In this document: in pieces, positions 42,088 to 60,725 of the stretch
Layout of the letters: the number at the start of each line of letters is the position of its first letter
Numbering within the stretch: the stretch's first letter is position 1
NCBI GenBank assembly: GCA_944990035.1
Contig: CALYLX010000126.1
Coordinates: 1,612,001-1,676,000, forward strand
Source of the DNA: Clitopilus passeckerianus
Taxonomy: Eukaryota > Basidiomycota > Agaricomycetes > Agaricales > Entolomataceae
Direction: 5' to 3'
Length of the DNA stretch: 64,000 bases
The notes under the pieces: model-generated
Databases searched by the model: none
Seen by the model: the letters and a program-made list of their open reading frames with translations, nothing else
What the model was told of the DNA's origin: nothing
Made by a program: the position numbers and the translations under genes

Positions 42088-42224
42088 CGTCGGCGACCTC
42101 GAAGAGAAAGGCGCGTTGTTTGGATCCGAAGCGAGTGACAAATCATGGATCGGCATTCGGGAGTCAATCGAGCCTGTGCTAATTGGCTCACCAGGGTCTC
42201 CAAGTCACCACCAATTTTGCAAGC

Positions 42225-43190
42225 ATGTCTGAACGAAAAGGTCAGCATTCAAGCGGTATTTCGAGAAAAAATTATGCTAATAAGAGCTGAAATGTAGTCC
42301 TCAACAAGTACTTCCCCCCGGATTTCGATCCTGACCTTATTCCTCGGCGAAAGCAGCCCAGGAATTCGCAACAGGTCGTTCGTCTCATGGCGCCATTCTC
42401 CATGAGATGCAATACATGCGGTGAATATATATACAAGGGGAAGAAGTTTAACGCAAGGAAGGAAACTGTGGAAGGAGAGGATTACTTTGGCATCAAGATT
42501 TTCAGATTCTACATAAAATGGTACGTCCAGCGCTGCGTACGGATATATTTATGTAGTAACCTTTTTTCTAGTACCTTATGCTCCGCCGAGATTACTTTCA
42601 AGACTGATCCCAAGAACACCGACTATGCTGCTGAGCATGGTGCTTCACGAAATTTCGAGCCTTGGCGAGAAGAAGACGCACAGCAGGAGGAGGACCGGTT
42701 GGCGAAGCTAGAGGAAGAAGAGAACAACCCAATGAAAACTCTGGAAAACCGAACGCAGGACTCGAAACGAGAAATGGATATTCTCGACGCACTGCAGGAT
42801 ATCCGCGCCAGGAATGCCAGGAATGAGCGGATGGGCCAGAGTGTTGATGTAGTGGCGACCTTGGGTCAGCAGGAGGTGGAGGACGAGGAGACGGCTGAGG
42901 AAAAGCGGTTAGCGGAGGAGGATGAAAGGCTGGTCAGGGAGGTATTTTCGAAGGTCGCTATGCCTGCTGGGCCTTCTTCGTCTGGGGAATCCTCGTCGGG
43001 GCCGGCGACTGTAACAGTCAAGAGGAAGGCAGACGACATGGAACCCTCAGTAAAAGACCTGTTACCTGAAGCAACTCGGACATTGCTAGGGACAAAATCG
43101 TCTAGTATCAACCCGCAGAAGAAGGCCAAAGTGAATTCATTAGGCATTAAAGTCATGAAGAAGGCGAAACCAAAGGTGGCTGCTGTTTGA
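42225..43190 (+). CDS. YJU2: Splicing factor YJU2 (CWC16/CCDC94)
   Basis: Three exons: 42225-42240 (16 nt), 42298-42520 and 42572-43190; 285 aa. [18 protein letters not shown] is the family start. Zinc-site cysteines appear in [21 protein letters not shown], split across text here only for length, and in [19 protein letters not shown]. The segment [17 protein letters not shown] is a YJU2 hallmark. The C-terminal half is charged coiled coil and a basic tail. Yju2 joins the spliceosome after activation to promote branching. Exon 1 codes only five full residues. The gene is divergent from DHX35. Confidence 0.95.
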
Positions 43191-43262
43191 GCATTTGTAT
43201 TGTAATTTGTATTTCTGTTGTATATTGTTATCATCAACTTGTGACTCAACCAACTCTGGTCA

Positions 43263-44088
43263 ATGGATCCAAGGGAGGACTCAATACCTAGAGTCTCACT
43301 AAGCAGCGTTCGTGACTGGGAAAGACTCAAGCACAACTATGCCACTGTTACGAAATCGCATTTGGCAGAACTGATTGAGGAGGAGGATCATGGTGCGGAC
43401 CAGGCAGCACTGGAGGCTCATATGGCACAGGTGCGCGTTCATCTCTGCGCGTTCTATCGTTAGCTGAGGCTTTAAAAGTTCTTAGAGAGGACGTTCGCCA
43501 TGGCCCAACCTAATCTTCGCGTAAACGGGCAAAATTTTGATGATATAAACCTGGATGAGCAAAGTAAGAACGCGTCGTTCTTTCGTGTCGACCACTGATA
43601 CTCAAAGGTGGACTCGCAACAGATATGGAAGTATTCGATGAAGCATTGGATAGACGCATATGGTCCCTCGCAGCGACGCGAATGCAGTGGCAGAAGAGGA
43701 TTGCTGAGACAAGACAGAAACTGCCGAAAGAGCTTCAGGGCGTGGTCCAAGAGTTGGTTCAGGAGGAACGCGTTATGGATACAGCTGAATTAGAAGCTGC
43801 CCATTCGGATGGGGACGATCCTATGGACGAAGATACAGGTATACCTTTTGTACCCTTCAGGCGCTCATATGAAGCTCATTATTCGGTCAGCACCACCAGT
43901 TCGGTATCAAGAAATAACGGATACATTCCAGCAAACTATCGCTCTGGGTGAAGAGCTAGAGCAGGTACGTCGTATACATATAGTTACACAAGGCTAGCTC
44001 AATTTTTTTGCAGACGATACCCAACCAAGAGGAACGGGCTCAGAGAGTGACTAGGGTTGAGGAAGAGGTTCACGCACTCAAACCGTGA
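43263..44088 (+). CDS. NSL1: Kinetochore MIND-complex protein Nsl1/Mis14
   Basis: Five exons: 43263-43430, 43479-43563, 43608-43838, 43861-43964 and 44014-44088; 220 aa. It starts MDPREDSIPRVSLSSVRDWERL and is mainly helical. Family features are the segment FDEALDRRIWSLAATRMQWQKRIAETR with the conserved Trp and LP-hinge (KLPKELQGVVQELV), and a C-terminal coiled coil. Mis14/Nsl1 is a subunit of the Mis12/MIND complex linking centromeric chromatin to Ndc80. Assignment is from these motifs and length and is less certain than NUF2. Intron 4 is unusually short (22 nt), so the 43839-43860 join needs transcript support. Confidence 0.7.
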
Positions 44089-44119
44089 ACAGAAAGGGAA
44101 AGCGGATAGCATTGACATT

Positions 44120-44979
44120 TTATGAACCTCGGAAGCCTCCTCTGCCACCCCTTCCTCCCCCTCCTCCCCCTCGGCTGAAACCACCGCCGAAACCACCCCT
44201 TCCTCCACCACGACCGCGGTCTCCTCCAAAGCCTCCCCCAAAGCCACCTCTCGATCCACCACGACCACCGCCACCACCTCTCGAGAATCCTCTTCCACCT
44301 GGCGCTCCTCGTCCTCTGGGTCCACCCCTTCCACCGCCCGGTGCACCCCGACCTCGTTTTTCTGAAGGGAAAAGAAGTTGTCAGATCAAGAAACGCATAT
44401 AGTGATTCGGAAATCTTACTGATACCTGTAACACATATTTTGGTTAATTAACGGATTCCAAATGTAAATTAGTGTAGACATACCAACGACTTTTGGTTTG
44501 GGCAAAAACCGCTCGATGGGGAGAAGTTTGTCTCCTCCAATGTAAATTTTGTCGCCCTTTTTGAAGCTGCTGGCGACCATTCCTTCGTTCATTTTTATGG
44601 AGAAGTAGACCTCGTTGATAGGCCCGAGGATCTCGTCGACTTTACCTATCTGAGATTTGTTTTGGAGATATATAGGTGCGTTGAAGTAAGGGACCTTGTC
44701 GGGCATGAGTGAGGAGCAGAGCATTTGTTCTTCTACTGCATGCATGAATGAACCCATTTCTGTACGTCTTATGTTAGTTTTCGACGAGATGAACTGGATA
44801 GGCATTGTGAACACACCGAGTACTTGATCTGGAGGACCAAAATCTCGTTGTTGAAATCCTCCTCGACCACCACCGCGGCCTATTGAAATTGTTCAGCCCT
44901 AGGAACTTTTAGGACAACTGAAAGACCAACTAAAGCCACCTCCTCGACCTCCTCCGCGACCAAAAGAACCTCGACTCAT
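44120..44979 (-). CDS. GAR1: H/ACA snoRNP protein Gar1
   Basis: Five exons: 44979-44931, 44879-44817, 44759-44484, 44425-44420 (6-nt microexon) and 44361-44120; 211 aa. A Gly/Arg-rich N-terminus leads into the Gar1 core: [69 protein letters not shown] and PKPKVVG. The long C-terminal RGG domain is encoded by the last exon. Gar1 is a core protein of box H/ACA particles that pseudouridylate rRNA and snRNA. The 6-nt exon (GTATCA) is flanked by two introns of 58 nt each with proper ends. Skipping it also keeps frame, so both forms may exist. The gene is divergent from PEX6 (157 bp). Confidence 0.93.
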
Positions 44980-45136
44980 TGTGATTTCGCTTGGGACTGT
45001 GGGGGTCGACGGCGGAGGAAAAATCTTATTTTGGATTGTTTTCCTCTCTGTCCTGTGAATCTTGGCAATCGCTATAGCCGGTGCAGCGTAAATACATCCT
45101 CAAGTAATTCAATTTCAATGTCTGCTGTTACCTGCA

Positions 45137-49014
<3,878 letters not shown>

Positions 49015-49124
49015 TTAATCATCTAAACCAAGAGCTATACATACATTGGAATGTACAACAAACATTAATAGGATAGGCATTGTCCACTGTCCACAAACGT
49101 GTCCGGGGGTCATGAAGTCGAGTA

Positions 49125-51425
49125 TTAGAACCATTTGGTGGGGTTGAAGCCCAGGTTATTGAAAATGTCTCTGACACTGTCAGGAACGAAGGTCAGTGCG
49201 GTGATGGTTTGGAGTTTCACAGGAGAGCCGATGTGTTCAAAGCTTGAGGGGCCATTTAGTCGAAGCAGAATAACAACAGCGAAGTAAACTCACGTGTAAC
49301 TGGGTTTTCCGTCTATCATAACTTCCAAGTTTAGTGTCGGGGTTTCTGTCTTTGTGTTGACCTCCAGAGTTGCCCTGTGAACAGCGTCAGTGGTTGCGCA
49401 CAACAGAAGAGAAGAGAACTACCATTTGTGATTACCGGTGGCGATGTACTTTTGTACCCTTTCGTAAGGAATCTCCTCCTTGATATGACTGACTTCGAGT
49501 GTAGTTTCGTTGATGATGGTCCTCGTTTTCTCAAAGGTGGCTTTACTATGTAGATTCAGGGTGCGAATGAAGGGAATGTAGAACATATTGAGAGGGCTAG
49601 TCGAGAACTCCCAGACAGGGTGAAGGCCTTGCTTCGGGCTTGGGAATTCAATTGCAGCGAATTCGTGTCGGTCTCCAGAGAGGATGATGACATTAGGGAC
49701 GGTCTGCATTGCATCAAGGATGGCTTGTCTCTCCTCGGGATAGCCAGCCCAGGAGTCGAATTGGGCATCGGCACCCCAGAGTGAGGTAAAGGGTACTGAG
49801 GATACGACGAATTTGTAGACGGTGGTGGTGTTCACTCTGGCGAGCCATTGGTTGAAAGCTGCGAGTTGAGTGCCGCCAAGCATGGTGTGCTCCTCGGAAC
49901 CCCTCTCGGTACGGTGTCTACGTGTATCCCACACAAAGTATGCGACATCGCCATATGAAAAATCGTAGTAGTGTTCGCCGGGCGTGATAGAGTCGTAATT
50001 GGCGTCAGAATTGTACGTCGTGAATGCGCTTGAGGCATTTTGGAAAGGAGGCTTTGAATCATTACTTGCGCCAACGTAGTCATTTTTGAACTAGATGGGC
50101 GATCAATGCTATGAATGGGAGGAGCAGTATGCATGCTTACTTCGTGATCGTCGTATGCATGGAAGATAGCTGTTGAAGATGCTCAGGAAACGAGCTCAGT
50201 TATAATTTGAGGTGAACTTACGCAATTGTTCGTAAACCTTGCGGAAGCTAGGACTGTTGTAGTTGCGGCGATAGAGTCTTCTATAAGCCTCCTTATCGTC
50301 TCCATAATAGTATGGGACATCTGCATAGATGAAGTCTCCAAGGAAAAGCATGAATTCAACGGGTGGGCGATATGTGACCTCCGTGATAGGTTCGCTGCGG
50401 TTGGTAACATCTGTATCGTTCAGTGTAGAGTTTGAAGGCGTGACGGGCGCTGACCCGATCTTCTGAACGACGGGTGTCTTCAAGTACTCAGAGATCAGTT
50501 TGAAGCCTTTGATGTCATCCTTGGCAAAGGGAGACGTCCATGGGAACCCAGGGATGATGCACGAGGTCGATATGAACCTGAAGTGGTTTCCTGTTGAAAG
50601 ACGAGGGTCTGGGAAGGTGCGGAACTTGATGGGAGAAGGGGGATAGGGGAGGACGATACGTTCTTGGTCTGCCAATAGATCTATCGAGACTATCAGAATT
50701 GGAGAATATACAGCTAGGGTTTAACTTACACTCATAGGTTGTATTTGGCCACAAGCCAGAAAGTCGAGTCGTGCTAACCCAATCGTTCTCAGCATCCGAA
50801 GTTAAAACCGGACCGTCTACCCATGCCAGTTGGTCTGCAGCCGCATCCCGGTAAAGAATACGATAGGTGAATCCTTCTGTTGAATTCACGGGTGGAGGAT
50901 ACCGGCTGACGATTTTGACGCTATCGGGATAGACAGCTCCAACACGCGTGAATTGGACGTCAGCGGCGGGGCTGAATTGTGGTGCCGCAACGAAGTCAAC
51001 AATGACGGCGAATGCGAGGGTGTTGAGCGCAACGCTGAACCAACGTAGAGTTCTTGAGCGCGTTGGGAGAGTGAAGAGAACGGTCGTGAGGGGTTCCAGC
51101 TTGCTTGTCGGTTCCTATGTATCAGACTGTCAGGTTGAAACACGATAAGCTTTGGTGTAAAGCCCAATGTTACCTTTGGCAATGTAATGTCCTTTTCTTC
51201 CAGCTTCACCTCAGCCTCTGAAGGCTTTGGATACAGGAAGAAAGACGACAGTAGATATGAGCCATATAGCGGAGGCAATACAAGCTTGACCAAACTAGTT
51301 GGGATCTAGTTGAACGTCAGTGACTGCCTGTTGGCTGCAGTACGCAACGAGCTCACAACTCTTAGAAATATGAGTACAGTTATACGAAATAACGTTGATA
51401 AGATGGTAGGAATATAATAGAGCAT
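49125..51425 (-). CDS. PhoD-like metallophosphatase with N-terminal membrane segments
   Basis: Eight exons: 51425-51357, 51305-51174, 51114-50730, 50668-50222, 50169-50141, 50090-49423, 49374-49294 and 49242-49125; 642 aa. The N-terminus has hydrophobic helices (MLYYIPTILSTLFRITVLIFL; then PPLYGSYLLSSFFLY; a third near 80-100, LNTLAFAVIVDFV), so it is probably membrane-anchored. A fibronectin-like segment precedes the catalytic domain. PhoD motifs are ISTSC, LFLGDFIYAD, HAYDDHEFKNDY (split by a small exon of 29 nt), FVWDTRRHR, and LSGDRHEF. PhoD enzymes are metal-dependent phosphodiesterases/alkaline phosphatases. The substrate in fungi is unclear and no phosphate-pathway genes are nearby. 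Confidence 0.88.
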
Positions 51426-51444
51426 GATGGTCGGGTATTAACAT

Positions 51445-53653
51445 TCAACAGATTACACATTCGTCCTTTGCCTGTTGGCGCGTGGGCCTCGCAACATTCC
51501 CTCGTTTGTTCCCCATTTGCTTCATCTCCGTAAGTCGGTTCATCGCTCGTTTATTCCCTTGCGCTACGAGTAACAATATGTTAGTACTATAATAATTGAC
51601 AATGCAAATAAAAAACAAACCTGCTGCTCTCATGTACCATCGTTTAGCAAATTCAACGTCTTGCTTGATTCCAATTCCAACCTCCGCGTAATATCCTACA
51701 GCGTATTCGGCCTTGCTCAGCCCTTTGTTCGCTGCTCTTCTTGCCCACAAATACGCCTCCGAATCGCTCTGCTTCAACACTCCTTCACTTCCTGTCAAAT
51801 ACCAGCCGCTCAACGCCAGTTCTGCTTCAGGGTCACCCTTCTCCGCGGCCTTGGTGTACCAAGCAATTGACCGCCGTGGATCAACAGGACATGCCAGTGA
51901 ACCATACTCGTAACACTGGCCGAGTTTATACTGTGAGGGTGTATAGCCCAGCTGTGCAGCTTGTGTGAACAACGTCTTTGCGTAGACGGGGTCGTAAGGC
52001 ACCAATGACGGATCCTGAGACTCGTACAAAAGTGCAAGTTCGTGAAGGGCGTGGGGGTTCTCCGTGTCTGCTTGCTCTGCTGCCCTCCTCAACCAACTGA
52101 TGGCCTCCCTCGGATTCTTCTGTTCCTCTAACAGGCCTCGAAGCTGAATCATACCCAGCTTGTACATTGCAGCCGTGTCCCCCAACGAGGCAGCTTTTCG
52201 GTAGAAAGCAGCCGCTCTACTTGGCTCCTTTCTCGTCCCAGCTCCAATTTCGTTGCAGACAGCCACGCGATAGCACGCTGCAGCATGATTCTGCTTGGCT
52301 GCTTGCAGATAGAGATGATAAGCTCGTTCGTGATCGACTTGCAAACCGAGAGCACCGGTCCCGTGACAATTGGCAAGGAAGAACTGAGCCTCGTCGTATG
52401 GCTCTCCTTGAGTAGCCAGCCGGCGTACGACTTTGAGTGATTCCTGGATGAGAACCTCGCTGTATTTCTTGGCGGTACGCTGGTCCTTTGCGGTGGAACG
52501 GATGTGTCGAGCAGCATCAATGAGATATTTGGCGTAGAGGAAGTGGGCTTCGGGATCGGGATCGGCTTTGATACGATGTCTATATTGTTCGATGTATTCT
52601 TTGGTATAAGGAGGGGCACTCAGATCGACCGCTTTGCTCTTGTTGGTAGATGGAACAACAGAGACAGATGTGTCAGCTCTAGGGAGGGCAGGACGGAGCT
52701 GGTCATAGCCTTGAGGTTGAGGCGGTGGTGTCGGTCGATGTCCTGCATAAGGATTGCCAGACGGGCCTGCATTGTAAGGTGCAGTGAAGTTAGAAGAGGG
52801 GGACGATCGCACGCTCTCCGCATAACCCTGATTCGGGGGATAATAATTGGTGTTTGATTGCCCAGGTGGCGGACCCTGGTGAGCACCTGGAGGAGGGCCC
52901 ATGCCTAGAACATTGGATGCAGCAGCGTAAAGAGGGTTGTATTCATTGCGAACGGGAGGGGGAGGTTGCCAGGCTTGTGGTGGAGGGAATTGGTTTTGCG
53001 AATTTGGGAAACCAATGCTTTCTGGGGAATTGTAACCACTGTGGCGCTCTTCGGCAGAATATGTGCTGGCTCGGTCGGATCCATGAAGGCTGCCATGATG
53101 ACTGGCTCGATTTCCATCTGTGTACATCGACGCATTGTCGTGCATGTTATTGCCACCATTGGGATGATAGTAGCCCTGTGGTGCATAACCAGAAGTCTGA
53201 TTTGGCGGTAATGTTGCACTACGAAGTTGCTGGTGACCATGGGGAAGCCGTGAAGCGTTTTGGTACGATCTCATTGACATGGATGAGGCAGCTCTAGCGA
53301 TGGGCTCATTTGAGGGATGATTGGGGAGTGCAAGGTTTGGCTGAGATCCTCCTGGCTCGTTGAGGCTCATCGCTGAGAAGTGGTGAAGAGAGGCTACTGG
53401 GTCTACTGGGGAGTCTACATCGTCGTATTGAGGTGGTTGGTCGTAGGCTAAGGAGACAAAATCGTCGTCCTCCTCGTGTGATGATGCCATGGATGCGGCT
53501 GCTGCTCACAAAACGTTGACGATTTGTTACGAGTTTAAGACAAAAAATCAGCTCACATGGGCCTTGACTGTTCACTGATATTGCCGGCACCGAACCGTCG
53601 TGTTGGAGACGATGAGAACGGATATCATGACCAGCAGGATTGACGTTGGACAT
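51445..53653 (-). CDS. SKT5: Chitin synthase regulator CHS4/SKT5 (Sel1 repeats, CAAX)
   Basis: Three exons: 53653-53557, 53501-51621 and 51563-51445; 698 aa. The N-terminal 290 residues are disordered and rich in Pro, Asn, Gln, Ser and Gly. From about 300 the conserved Skt5 part starts: YIEQYRHRIKADPDPEAHFLYAKYLIDAARHI. It is followed by at least seven Sel1-like repeats, for example AAACYRVAVCNEIGAGT, AAMYKLGMIQLRGL and PSQYKLGQCYEYGSL. The protein ends KDECVIC, a CAAX box for prenylation, as known for Chs4/Skt5, which activates chitin synthase III at the membrane. An internal ATG at 53490 would also work. The upstream exon is preferred because it is in frame, starts with ATG and splices cleanly. 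Confidence 0.92.
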
Positions 53654-53710
53654 GGCAGTGGTGGTAGTACTTGGTGACGGTCGTATGTGGGAATTTATTG
53701 CTTGTAACGA

Positions 53711-55982
53711 CTAAGTCCAATTCCATACTTCAATAACTCTTTCTATTCGATGCCGCTCTAAACCCTTCTCTGTACGCCGTAGCTTCACGACAACCTCCTT
53801 TCGCGTCTTAACATCTGCAGTTCCTTCTTCGTCCGAAACAAATGGTGGCTCATCCACCCAACTCTCTTCCCAGCTCGATTCCTCGTCCTCGTGCTTCAAA
53901 GGGCGCCGTGCCTTCTCCTTTCTCGGCTCGATCTCCTCGTGTCTCTCCACCACCTTGTCCCATTGTCGGGGTTTAAAGTGCTTAAAGGTCCCGGATTCTT
54001 CTGTCAGTGCGGGGGAGGCGGATGTGCGTTTCCTCTTTGTCCCATTCAATGGTTTGCGAACAGGGGGCGCCGAACACTCATCGTCGCTCGGCGCTCCTGC
54101 CGCGTGCCGCAAACGCCAACGCAATTCTCTTGCTAGGGCTGGTGGATCCTTGACCTTATCGTAGGGAATTTGATCCTTCAGCTCCTTTTTCCCCACTTCA
54201 TTGCCCGCTTCCAGAGTTCGCACCTCCGACATTAGGAAGTTCATCAGCGCGTCTAGAGATTCCATTTGTCGGGGTGAGGCCGTCCAGTCTTGATTTGTCT
54301 TCATATCATGCAAGATATGATCAGCCACATACCAGCATAGCCTGTTTGTCCCCTTAAGTTATCAAGAAACCATTGTGGCCTACATGTCTACTCACTTCGA
54401 GAACATCGGGAATCGGAATTTCTTGGGTACATGCGTCGCAATCTCAATATTCCGCACTTTCAGCTCTGTACCAGAAGTCAGGACGGTTAAGTCGGATCAG
54501 GCTGTCAAGGGAACATACGAGTTGCAACACTATATGAATGAAGGAAATTTCCTCCAAAGACTAATGTGTCGATTGGGGTATGCTAAGGGGAAGCGTCAGC
54601 AGGACTTTCCAGGGTAGGCCATAGTCAGAACTCACGACAGCATGTATCCACCCAGTTGGTATTATCATCGTATTGCCTGCCATCAACTCCACTTTATACA
54701 CCTCGTCGACCAGATCTCCCAGCCAAGTATGATTTTGCATCTCTGTTCCTGACCATCGTTCATAGGCCGCCAAATTCTCGGGAGTGGGCCGTATGAAGAA
54801 GAAAACCTGCCAGTGATAGTTCAGCAAAACCCCTACTGGGATCTGGGGACCGCTGCCTACCTTGGAGCCCTTCACGATGTGGTAGTAAACGGACGAGCCT
54901 GCAAAGTCGATATGCCAGTCCTAGATTACAGTGAGTGAATAAGGGTCATTTCGAGGCATAGAGCGACGTACCGTCCAGGCGTTGGCCACACCCATGAGAC
55001 AGTACAATTGGACCTTCGGATACAAATGTCCCTTCCCCTTTTTGGCTGGAGGCCAGTAATTCTCCACCCAATCAAGATCTCTGACCAGCTGGGGTGGTTT
55101 AATGATATCGCCAAGTTTTGTACCAGTCACTTCAAGGGAGATAACGTTCAGTATCTTCTCTCGGGTAGGGGGGTCTTGCTTTATGTATTCATTCCATTTG
55201 CCTAGGGTCCATCCAGGAGAGGTAGACTGCGATGCAACGTCTCAAGGTATTGTAAGGTCGGATTCGACAATGCCATCTCGGATTGCGTGACATACCTATA
55301 ACCTCAAGAGGAGTATCTGCTCCGACTAGTTCAGTGACATCGGCGACACTAAAATCGCTGGCCGGCATCTCCATGCCTAAGCCTTCTGGGCTTTCTATTA
55401 CTATGGGCTCTGTCATGGCAAACTCATCGTCTTCTAACCACTTCAAGCTAACATCTTCGCCTTTGAGTCGTCGAAATGGGTCGCTTTTAATTGGCTTCTG
55501 TTCAATGACGCGCAGCCATCGGTGGGGGTCAGATTCGCGTCCCGAGTTGAGGTTCGCATAATCGCGTTGAATTCGTTTTCTGACGGACTTGCGTACGGGT
55601 GGTTTAAAAGTGATCCTGAGGGTGGCGTCGTTGGTCATACAAGGGTCACAGTACCTGCACGCGGAGCGGTGAATAAAATGCGGAGAAATTGGAGCGCATA
55701 TGCGAATAGGAAACGGCAAACTCACCACTTGTTCACGGTTTCTACATCGACACCTTTTCCAACGCACTCCCAATGATACCAAACGCGACATCGGTCACAC
55801 ATTATCCAGCTTACTTTGGCAGAACTATCCATGTCTGAAGCATTAGGTTCACAAGCTGGACATGCTTCTTTATCGGTTTTGGATGGTCCTGGGTCAGCCG
55901 GAGCAAGTGTATCGGATGTTGGGGGCGTAGAACACTTTTTCTGAGCACCGTTTTGCACTGTCTGTCGCCTGCTTCTTGCCAT
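53711..55982 (-). CDS. JHD1: PHD-JmjC histone demethylase, JHD1/KDM2 type
   Basis: Eight exons: 55982-55726, 55654-55296, 55240-54972, 54920-54861, 54806-54636, 54582-54519, 54465-54396 and 54341-53711; 626 aa. A PHD finger lies near the N-terminus (CPAC, then [22 protein letters not shown]). The JmjC domain carries the Fe(II) ligands H298 and D300 ([20 protein letters not shown]) and H370 (GWIHAV). [16 protein letters not shown] and [11 protein letters not shown], then LCWYVA, are the JHD1 signature after the core. The C-terminal 200 residues are charged and disordered. JHD1 enzymes demethylate H3K36 in nuclei using 2-oxoglutarate. Exon 6 is chosen to start at 54582, giving [13 protein letters not shown]. 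Confidence 0.92.
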
Positions 55983-56194
55983 GGTATGTAGTCTAAAGAG
56001 CTGCTCGTCGTTGACAACTGTGAAAGTTCAGTCTTTGGTTGGTCAACCTTTCAAACTCAGCCGACGCTTCGCCTGATTTGGCAATTAGGCGCTCAAAGTT
56101 GCAGTGAACTGGTATAGGAAGCGAGAGCAGTACAGTATAGATACACACAAGTCGTACAAGCAAAGCAGGTAGTCTAAAAGCATTGAGGAATAAT

Positions 56195-60543
<4,349 letters not shown>

Positions 60544-60571
60544 CCTGTTTCGTGAATAGCTGCGTGACAAG

Positions 60572-60577
60572 ACGCGT
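60572..60577. promoter_or_regulatory. MluI box upstream of SMC3
   Basis: ACGCGT 29 bp upstream of the SMC3 ATG, with a second imperfect core (GACGCGA) shortly beyond. It lies in the 182-bp divergent spacer to the myosin gene. Cohesin genes are G1/S-regulated in yeasts, so MBF-type control is plausible but unproven. Confidence 0.4.
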
Positions 60578-60725
60578 TCTGTGACGTGACGCGAGTGCGG
60601 CGGGCAAACAAAGCCAAGCGAATTGAGCTTATTTGGTTGTGACGTTGATGGCAAATAAGTGTCAACGGTAACTACCTAAAGCGTAAGTCCTCAAGGCTGC
60701 TAATTTCTGTCTGTAGCCTGCCCGG

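Noticed and set aside
43999..44402. Pro-rich (plus) and Glu/Val-rich (minus) frames near 44.2 kb
   Set aside because: They are other-frame shadows of the GAR1 RGG repeat.
52854..53297. Plus-strand frame of 147 codons
   Set aside because: Antisense to the disordered N-terminal part of SKT5; no domain.
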